Below, piece after piece: positions 13,999 to 18,648 of a stretch of 18,648 nucleotides of DNA. A program made the translations under genes and the position numbers. The stretch spans positions 12,807 to 31,454 of the forward strand of contig DIYZ01000259.1 in assembly GCA_002427845.1 (NCBI GenBank). Direction: 5' to 3'. Positions within the stretch are counted from its first letter, which is position 1; the number at the start of each line of letters is the position of its first letter. Below the pieces are notes generated by a model. The model searched no databases. It was given only the letters and a program-made list of their open reading frames with translations, and was not told the DNA's origin. Source of the stretch: Chloracidobacterium sp. UBA6041 (GTDB lineage: Bacteria > Acidobacteriota > Blastocatellia > Pyrinomonadales > Pyrinomonadaceae).

Positions 13999-14502
13999 AT
14001 GAGCACCGAATTAGATCAGGCTCGGGAAATCGCGGAGCGAATTGCTCGACGAGTATCCGGCAGTAATCCCCCGAGGCCCGAGCGGGCTCAGCCAAAGGCC
14101 GAAGTCAGCGCCGAGCTTGCCGCTGTCCGCGCTGGTCTGAGCGAACTCCAAAGAAAAATTGCACAGCTTGAGGCGAAGGTGAGTTCCGAACCTACGGAGT
14201 GGTCTGGCGAAAGAACCGATTTTTCCTATGATAGTCCCTCGCGCATCGACCCGCGCACCCCTCCAACAGACGCGCGGATACAGGCCTTTGATCAGCATGC
14301 GCGGCCCGTTCCCTTGACCCACTCGCCCTGGCTTGCGGGCGTCAACGCAACAATCTCACATCCGAGTCAGGAAAAATTTGGGGTGGAAGAAGCAGTCGTC
14401 TCGGAACTCGTAGACTATTTCGAGAAAGGAAAAACGTGCAGCGTTGAACCCGGCGGCAAGCCCTGCGACCATTGCGCCATGTGCAGCTCGCGCGGCTTTT
14501 AA
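13999..14502 (+). CDS. Unrecognised BMC-operon protein with helix, coiled coil and C-terminal Cys4 motif
   Basis: A 167-residue protein I cannot assign to a named family. Residues 1-20 (MSTELDQAREIAERIARRVS) can form an amphipathic helix like N-terminal encapsulation peptides, followed by a Pro-rich linker at 21-34. Residues 36-62 are a likely coiled coil. A disordered Ser/Pro/Asp-rich middle follows, then a conserved-looking block HSPWLAGVNATISHPSQEKF. The C-terminus has four cysteines, C147-x8-C156-x2-C159-x2-C162 (PCDHCAMCSSRGF), suited to zinc or an iron-sulfur cluster (inference). No signal peptide or membrane segment is seen. It is the last gene of the BMC operon, 158 bp after BMC-P3, and is followed by a terminator. 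The ATG has no SD; a REP arm ends 7 nt before it. It could be cargo, a shell-cargo adaptor or a regulator. Confidence 0.75.
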   Translation: MSTELDQAREIAERIARRVSGSNPPRPERAQPKAEVSAELAAVRAGLSELQRKIAQLEAKVSSEPTEWSGERTDFSYDSPSRIDPRTPPTDARIQAFDQHARPVPLTHSPWLAGVNATISHPSQEKFGVEEAVVSELVDYFEKGKTCSVEPGGKPCDHCAMCSSRGF

Positions 14503-14532
14503 CAAACTGAATCTTCTCAATAATCGAGTTAA

Positions 14533-14570
14533 GAAACGAAGAGGCCGCCCGAAGGCGGCCTCTTCGTTTC
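14533..14570. terminator. Strong bidirectional intrinsic terminator closing the BMC operon and the lemA operon
   Basis: A perfect 17-bp stem (14533-14549 with 14554-14570) with a CGAA loop. The GC-rich core is flanked by GAAACGAA on one side and TTCGTTTC on the other. It lies between the convergent ends of the BMC-operon Cys4 gene (14502) and lemA (14600) and can serve both strands. Confidence 0.85.
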
Positions 14571-14599
14571 CTACGAAATGCCATTGGACAAAAGCCGGC

Positions 14600-15235
14600 T
14601 TACTTCGCTGGCGCCGGGCTTTGATTCGGGCGCAGGCTGTTTGAATCAATCTTGGGCACCTGATTGGCGCCTTCTTCGGCTTTGAAGTAAGGCTCTTCTT
14701 TGAAGCCAAACAGCTTTGCGGAAATCACGGTCGGAAAACGCGCGCGCGTCGTGTTGTAATCCTGCACGGCTTCGTTGTAGTCCTTGCGTGCCGTGGCGAT
14801 GCGGTTTTCGGTTCCCACCACTTCGTCCTGCGCCTTCAGGAAATTTTCGTTTGACTTCAACTGCGGATACTGCTCCTGCAAGACTAACAGCCGGCCGATC
14901 GTGCCGCCAAAACTATTCGCCGCGTCAATCACGGCCTGTTTTTGTTCCGGAGTTTTGTCGCCCGACTCTCCCTGAGGCGCTTGTTGCGTGGCATTTAGCA
15001 GCCTGGAGCGCGCTTCCGCAATCTTGCCAAATACCTCCTGCTCCTGCACGCCCGCAAGCTTGGCCGTTTCAATCAGGTTATTCAGCAAATCAGCACGACG
15101 TTGCAGTTGTGTTTCCACGTTGGCCCACTTTCCCTTTACGTTCTCGTGTTTGACCGTGAGCGTGTTATAGCTACAGCCGCTGGCCGTCGCCGCCACGAAA
15201 AAAACCAAAGCCAGTAATAGTCGTCGTTGAGTCAT
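14600..15235 (-). CDS. LemA-family lipoprotein
   Basis: A 211-residue LemA-domain protein. The N-terminus is a lipoprotein signal: MTQRR, a hydrophobic stretch, then the lipobox ASGC with Cys21 as the lipidated residue. The LemA core follows: SYNTLTVKHENVKGKWANVETQLQRR, then LLNNLIETAKLAG, LQEQYPQLKSNENF, ENRIATARKDYNEAV and FPTVISAKLFGFKEEPYF. The function of LemA proteins is not established; they are often encoded beside TPM-domain proteins, as here. A strong GAGGAG at 15244-15249 lies 8 nt before the ATG. It starts 17 nt after the upstream nucleotidyltransferase-fold gene, so they share a transcript. Confidence 0.93.
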   Translation of the reverse strand: MTQRRLLLALVFFVAATASGCSYNTLTVKHENVKGKWANVETQLQRRADLLNNLIETAKLAGVQEQEVFGKIAEARSRLLNATQQAPQGESGDKTPEQKQAVIDAANSFGGTIGRLLVLQEQYPQLKSNENFLKAQDEVVGTENRIATARKDYNEAVQDYNTTRARFPTVISAKLFGFKEEPYFKAEEGANQVPKIDSNSLRPNQSPAPAK

Positions 15236-15252
15236 TCTAATTTCTCCTCGGG

Positions 15253-15984
15253 CTACGCTTGATCGAATTCATCTACCACCTGGATAACGCGGTCGAGCTG
15301 GTCCATGTAAGCGGCAAAGATGTCGTTCGCTTCCTTTTCGGTCGCGGGCAAATAGTCGCTGGCACGAAACGCAAAGATTTTCTCAAACGGTTCGGCGTTG
15401 AGCCCGAACCGCCGGACCGTCGCCCTGACGCAATCGGGTTTGGCCACCGGAGCATCCTCGCCATGCAGCATGAGCACGGCGCGAAACAGCGCCGCAAAAC
15501 TAGCCAGGCTGTCACTCATCAAGTCGCGTAACTTTTCAACTGAAACAGACGCGGGGATGTACATCCGACGAAGTTGAATCAGCTTGCTTCGCAATTCGTA
15601 CTCGGTTTGATGTCGCAGATTGGCGTCGGAAAGTTTGAGGAACTCAAAGGGATCCTGCCCATAAAGCACGACGCGCGCCCTGGCCATCTGGTAAAACTCA
15701 ATCGGAAAAACGTCTGCTGCGTCAGCCAATTCCTCGACAGTAAAATAGACAGGCAAAGGATGCCCCAGACGCCGCCACTCGCGCATCGGCGCCTGGGCCA
15801 AACGCAAATCTTCGGTCGTGATGCGCTTTAAGGTGATGAGCAGATTGTAATCAGAGCGCAATTCGACATGATCGCCGGCGGCGGCCGAGCCGTAAAGCAC
15901 GACCGCAGCGAGATTCTCGCCGTGGGTCGCGTGCAGGTCCTTCAAGAGACCATTTAATGCGTGGTGAACAACCGTCTTAACCAT
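15253..15984 (-). CDS. Nucleotidyltransferase-fold protein with an altered catalytic motif
   Basis: A 243-residue protein whose N-terminus has the minimal nucleotidyltransferase pattern: VVLYGSAAAGDHVELRSDYN followed by LLI, with Gly32-Ser33 and Asp45. The second catalytic carboxylate of the DxD pair is Asn47 (SDYN instead of SDxD), confirmed by the codon AAT. The rest is helical (LRSKLIQLRRMYIPASVSVEKL, then LASFAALFRAVLML), resembling HEPN-like helices that often accompany such domains. It may be inactive or use another residue; target unknown. It is co-directional with lemA (17 nt apart) and lies 94 bp after the TPM gene, with a REP remnant in that gap. No SD is seen before the ATG. Confidence 0.7.
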   Translation of the reverse strand: MVKTVVHHALNGLLKDLHATHGENLAAVVLYGSAAAGDHVELRSDYNLLITLKRITTEDLRLAQAPMREWRRLGHPLPVYFTVEELADAADVFPIEFYQMARARVVLYGQDPFEFLKLSDANLRHQTEYELRSKLIQLRRMYIPASVSVEKLRDLMSDSLASFAALFRAVLMLHGEDAPVAKPDCVRATVRRFGLNAEPFEKIFAFRASDYLPATEKEANDIFAAYMDQLDRVIQVVDEFDQA

Positions 15985-16048
15985 CGTGTTTGTCTACGTG
16001 TGCGCTGATACTATCAGAGACATCCGGTGTTGTAGAACAAGAGAGCGT

Positions 16049-16081
16049 TAGTAGGTGGAAGGGACGATGCCTGTCCTACTA
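16049..16081. repeat. Remnant of the GTAG-type REP family
   Basis: On the minus strand GTAGGACAGGCAT (16067-16079) matches the first 13 bases of the inverted REP copy at 13968-13991, then diverges. Short inverted ends TAGTAGG/CCTACTA (16049-16055, 16075-16081) close it. It includes the TAG stop of the TPM gene. Confidence 0.6.
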
Positions 16082-16984
16082 CCAGCCGCCTCCCGCGCCA
16101 CCACCGCCGAAGCTCCCGCCGCCACCGAAACCTCCACCGAATCCGCCCCCGCCTCCACCAAATCCTCCGCCGCCCCAGCCACTGCTGGAACCGCCCCAGC
16201 CACTGCCGCGGCTTCCCGAGTTAAGAAGCGAGCCCAGCAGAAATAGATTCAAACAACCACCGCCACCACCCTTACCGCCTCTCTTCGCTAGAGAAAGAAC
16301 CAGTATGACTACGAAGATGATGATGATCAGAGTGCCGCACGGGCCGGAAAATCCGCTTGAGCCAGCACCGGTTCCCGTCTGCTGCGGCGCCTCGCGATAT
16401 GCGTAGCTCTGGTCGATTCCTTCAATGTTGAAGCCGCGTTTCTCCGCGAGCGTCGCCACATAAGCTTGAATGGTGTCGTAGATGCCCTTGCTGTAGTTTC
16501 CTTTTTTGAACTCGGGCACAAGCCGTTCGCGCTGAATCTCTCCGACCAACCCATCATTGAGATCGCCTTCGAGATGATCGCTTACCTGCGTAAAGTATTT
16601 CCGATCCTTGATCGCAACGAGTAGCAGGAAACCGTTCTTCTCGCCGCCCTTTGACCCGATTCCAAATCCCCGGGCAACCGCCAACGAGTATTCGAAAATG
16701 TCCTGGCCACCGGTTGTGTCAACCGTAACAACGGCAAATTCAATATCGGCGCGCTGCTTCAGATTCAAGTAAATAGACTCGAGCTTCGTCCTGGTTTCGG
16801 GATCGATGACGTGGGCGTAATCAACGATCGGCGTGAATGGGGACGGCAGCGGAATCGGGGATTTGCCGGTTTGGCCGAGCGCGGTTGTTTGCGTGGCTGA
16901 GAAGAGGAGGGCATACGCAAATGCCAGGACTAGCACGCCACGGCGTGCGTTGGTATTCGACGAAACTCCTGGTAACGACAACAA
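16079..16984 (-). CDS. TPM-domain protein with glycine-rich C-terminus
   Basis: A 301-residue protein with a TPM domain (TPM_phosphatase family). The N-terminus has NARR followed by a hydrophobic stretch, a probable signal peptide ending around residue 37. The TPM domain spans about 50-190: PIVDYAHVIDPETRTKLESI, then IEFAVVTVDTTGGQDIFEYS, ARGFGIGSKGGEKNGFLLLV, KYFTQVSDHLEGDLND and FKKGNYSKGIYDTI. A membrane helix lies near 219-241, followed by a long Gly/Ser/Trp/Phe tail ending GGGW. The biochemical role of such proteins is unclear. The start is TTG 16984, with GAGGG 7 nt upstream. It lies 3 nt after the ZIP transporter stop, so the genes are coupled. The proline-rich open frame on the other strand is an artefact of the Gly repeat. 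Confidence 0.88.
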   Translation of the reverse strand: MLSLPGVSSNTNARRGVLVLAFAYALLFSATQTTALGQTGKSPIPLPSPFTPIVDYAHVIDPETRTKLESIYLNLKQRADIEFAVVTVDTTGGQDIFEYSLAVARGFGIGSKGGEKNGFLLLVAIKDRKYFTQVSDHLEGDLNDGLVGEIQRERLVPEFKKGNYSKGIYDTIQAYVATLAEKRGFNIEGIDQSYAYREAPQQTGTGAGSSGFSGPCGTLIIIIFVVILVLSLAKRGGKGGGGGCLNLFLLGSLLNSGSRGSGWGGSSSGWGGGGFGGGGGGFGGGFGGGGSFGGGGAGGGW

Positions 16985-16987
16985 GAA

Positions 16988-17791
16988 CTATCCCTCGATC
17001 AACCTGTGCAAGAGATAGAAAAGAGCGACACCAACAAAAACGACAATTGAGACCGTCGGGTTTCTTTCTTCTTTGTGATTCACCTCGGGAATAAGGTCAC
17101 TCGCCGCGACATAAAGTGTAACTCCGGCGGAAAAGGGCAGCGCGTAACCCACGGCGCTATTCATTCTAGTGTCCAAAAGTGCGACCGCGATAACTCCAGC
17201 GAGAGTGGCGGCTCCGATAGCCACCGTTGCCAGCAAGGCGGTTCGCGCAGACCTTCCGGAGGCCAGCATAATGGAAGCGACCGTGAACCCCTCCGGCATT
17301 TTATGTAAGAGGATGGCAATGAAAACCAGCAGACCCACTCGAAAGCTAACCAGAAACGCAGCGGCAATCGAAACGCCATCAAAGAAAGTATGGATCCAAA
17401 GTCCGCCGACTGCCGCATAAGCCGCGGAAGGTCGCATGAAAGATTCTGGATGTGTTTCCGCGCCGAAGTGAAAGTGGGGGGCGATCGTGTGCTCGAAGAG
17501 TTGAATAAGTAGGTAGCCACCCAGAAGCAGCGTCATCGCGCCAACTACTGCTTCAGCAGCGGGCTTACCCTGAAGATTAGTAGTCCAAATGCTGACACTC
17601 TCGGGCAGTATCTCGATGAAAATAGCAGCCAGCATAAATCCCGCGCCGAGGGCGACAAGATATTTGAGGAAGCGCTCCCCAAACCGGTGGGCACCCGATC
17701 TGATTAGCACAAATCCCCCTACGAGGTTCGCGCCGGCAGCCAGCAAGCCAAACAGAAGAAGCCCGACAAATCCTCCGGAATCGAGGTTCAT
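16988..17791 (-). CDS. ZIP-family divalent metal transporter
   Basis: A 267-residue integral membrane protein of the ZIP (SLC39/ZupT-like) family, importing zinc or a related metal. It has about eight hydrophobic segments. The binuclear-site helices read HTFFDGVSIAAAF (His134, Asp138) and HKMPEGFTVASIM (His163, Glu167). A His-rich cytoplasmic loop lies at 101-114 (H101, H106, H108, H114), and the late motif DLIPEVNH at 232-239 fits the family. Metal choice cannot be told from sequence. It is the first gene of the minus-strand run ZIP-TPM-(NTase-fold)-LemA and is divergent from mraZ. There is no clear SD before the ATG at 17791. Confidence 0.92.
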   Translation of the reverse strand: MNLDSGGFVGLLLFGLLAAGANLVGGFVLIRSGAHRFGERFLKYLVALGAGFMLAAIFIEILPESVSIWTTNLQGKPAAEAVVGAMTLLLGGYLLIQLFEHTIAPHFHFGAETHPESFMRPSAAYAAVGGLWIHTFFDGVSIAAAFLVSFRVGLLVFIAILLHKMPEGFTVASIMLASGRSARTALLATVAIGAATLAGVIAVALLDTRMNSAVGYALPFSAGVTLYVAASDLIPEVNHKEERNPTVSIVVFVGVALFYLLHRLIEG

Positions 17792-17994
17792 TCAGTTGTT
17801 ATTCAGACACAAATTCAGGAGCAGAAACATGGCGCGCCAATATACATCAAGGCCACGCGCGTGCCTATTCGGGAGTTTTGCAAAACCGATTTAGTGTCAG
17901 GGAGGCGTTGCGGTGGGCCGACAAGAGGCGAACACTAACTTCAGGACCAGAACTCACGAGTGCGAAAAACCTAAGAGTTTTACCGAAATTGCTA

Positions 17995-18023
17995 TTGACA
18001 GCGAAAATGATGCGGCGTAGTAT
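17995..18023 (+). promoter_or_regulatory. mraZ (dcw cluster) promoter
   Basis: A perfect TTGACA (17995-18000), a 17-nt spacer and TAGTAT (18018-18023, 4 of 6 to the -10 box). Transcription should start near 18030, giving a leader of about 105 nt before mraZ. Confidence 0.65.
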
Positions 18024-18032
18024 CCGGCTTGG

Positions 18033-18056
18033 GTGGTCGAAAGTGGTCGGAAGTGG
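18033..18056 (+). promoter_or_regulatory. MraZ operator: three GTGG boxes at exact 10-bp spacing
   Basis: GTGG occurs at 18033, 18043 and 18053, within the repeat GTGGTCGAAA / GTGGTCGGAA / GTGGGTCC. Known MraZ proteins bind arrays of G-rich direct repeats with 10-bp period in front of their own gene. The boxes lie right at and after the expected transcription start, which fits autorepression. Confidence 0.75.
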
Positions 18057-18120
18057 GTCCAACCTCGTAGCTAGACCGATCATGAGTAACTTTTCCTGGA
18101 AAGGCCACCCGCTAACTCTA

Positions 18121-18132
18121 TTGACCGGTCAA
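18121..18132. repeat. 12-bp perfect palindrome before the mraZ start
   Basis: TTGACCGGTCAA ends 4 nt before the mraZ ATG, in the place where an SD would be expected. It could be a protein-binding site or chance. Confidence 0.4.
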
Positions 18133-18136
18133 CGAC

Positions 18137-18577
18137 ATGCTGCGGGGAAACTACACGGCCCGGATAGATGCCAAGGGTCGGCTTAAGGTGCCGACTCAAT
18201 TTCGTCGCCTGATCGACGAGAAGCATGGCGGCGAATTTTACATAACAAGTCTTACCGGTGACAACGTTCGCATCTACCCACTACCGGAGTGGGAATTGAT
18301 AGAGCAACGCCTTTCACTTTTGCCGACGATGGATCCGGCGCGGCGCAAGTTCCTTGATAGAACGAACTACTTTGGACAGCAGGCGACGATCGATGCTCAG
18401 GGACGCCTTTTGATTCATCCCTTGCTGCGCAAAAGCGCAGGGGTGATGGGAGATGTTGCCGTGCTGGGTTATCTGACGTACCTGGAGGTTTGGGAGCTCG
18501 ATGTTTTCAAGGCCCGCATGCTCGCCGACCCCTATACGGAAGAGGACGAGGCGGCGATCGCAAAGCTGGGAATCTAG
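18137..18577 (+). CDS. mraZ: Transcriptional regulator MraZ
   Basis: DNA-binding regulator at the head of the division and cell wall (dcw) cluster, which it represses together with its own gene. The 146-residue protein has two SpoVT/AbrB-like halves, each with the DxxGR motif: RIDAKGRLKVP at about 9-19 and TIDAQGRLLIHP at about 84-95. The N-terminus MLRGNYTARID matches the usual M(F/L)RG start, which fixes the ATG at 18137. No SD precedes it. The rest of the dcw cluster (rsmH, ftsL and others) would be expected just beyond the right edge. Confidence 0.97.
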   Translation: MLRGNYTARIDAKGRLKVPTQFRRLIDEKHGGEFYITSLTGDNVRIYPLPEWELIEQRLSLLPTMDPARRKFLDRTNYFGQQATIDAQGRLLIHPLLRKSAGVMGDVAVLGYLTYLEVWELDVFKARMLADPYTEEDEAAIAKLGI

Positions 18578-18584
18578 AAGCGTC

Positions 18585-18648
18585 ATGAGTGATGAGTGAT
18601 GAGTGATGAGCAGGACGCCAAACACGAGACCTTTTACTCATTACTCAT
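18585..18648. repeat. Heptamer tandem array with inverted partner after mraZ
   Basis: ATGAGTG is repeated three times and followed by ATGAG (18585-18610). After a 25-bp spacer an inverted version reads ACTCATTACTCAT (18636-18648) and runs off the window. It has the same 7-bp period and hairpin layout as the array at 12562-12622 but an unrelated sequence. Confidence 0.8.

Larger units (their letters stand above)
17792..18136. other. 345-bp divergent intergenic region between the ZIP gene and mraZ
   Basis: No gene is supported here. The right half contains the mraZ promoter, three operator-like boxes and a palindrome (listed separately). In the left half, 17792-17994, I see no repeat or clear promoter for the ZIP gene. 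Confidence 0.55.

Noticed and set aside
15990..16406. Proline-rich protein on the plus strand
   Set aside because: It is the reverse complement of the Gly-rich tail of the TPM gene (GGN codons read as proline).
1..18648. tRNA or rRNA genes
   Set aside because: No cloverleaf with a TTCGANTC arm or conserved rRNA segment was seen on either strand.

Overview
The window reads as an 18.6 kb piece of a bacterial chromosome, dense with housekeeping genes and slightly GC-rich by eye. The gene mix suggests Acidobacteriota, possibly a Blastocatellia-like soil lineage: an MglA/MglB polarity pair, a ruvA-ruvB-queA block, Rex next to a small bacterial microcompartment (BMC) locus, a LemA/TPM pair, mraZ, and many REP-like and 7-bp-period intergenic repeats. 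No marker gene is present, so this assignment is inference. Many start codons lack a clear Shine-Dalgarno (SD) sequence, and two genes appear to use TTG starts.

Left part, 1-5035, minus strand: a cell-wall precursor operon yvcK(glmR)-glmU-glmS, with glmS cut by the left edge. It makes UDP-GlcNAc. Upstream of it lies a separate gene that joins a histone H1-like basic tail to a TPR domain. At 5391-6472 on the plus strand are mglB and mglA, a polarity GTPase and its Roadblock partner.

Middle, 6480-10851, minus strand: ruvA, ruvB, a YihY-type membrane protein, queA and a GNAT acetyltransferase, in transcription order, covering recombination, tRNA queuosine and protein acetylation. A perfect 24-bp inverted repeat, each arm itself a hairpin (REPIN-like), separates ruvA from ruvB. 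Divergent from ruvA is rex, the first gene of the most interesting operon.

BMC operon, 11016-14502, plus strand: rex, a class II aldolase with a C-terminal extension, one hexameric shell protein, three pentameric vertex proteins, and an unrecognised 167-residue protein ending in a four-cysteine motif. No aldehyde dehydrogenase, phosphotransacylase, alcohol dehydrogenase or trimeric shell protein is present, and housekeeping genes flank both sides. The locus is therefore compact and incomplete, and other lumen enzymes would have to be encoded elsewhere. Each of its three internal gaps longer than 50 bp holds a different inverted-repeat element. A strong bidirectional terminator closes the operon at 14533-14570.

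Right part, 14600-17791, minus strand: a ZIP metal transporter, a TPM-domain protein, a degenerate nucleotidyltransferase-fold protein and a LemA lipoprotein. Divergent from these is mraZ, which starts the division/cell-wall cluster off the right edge. It has a near-consensus promoter followed by three 10-bp-spaced GTGG boxes that look like its autoregulatory operator.
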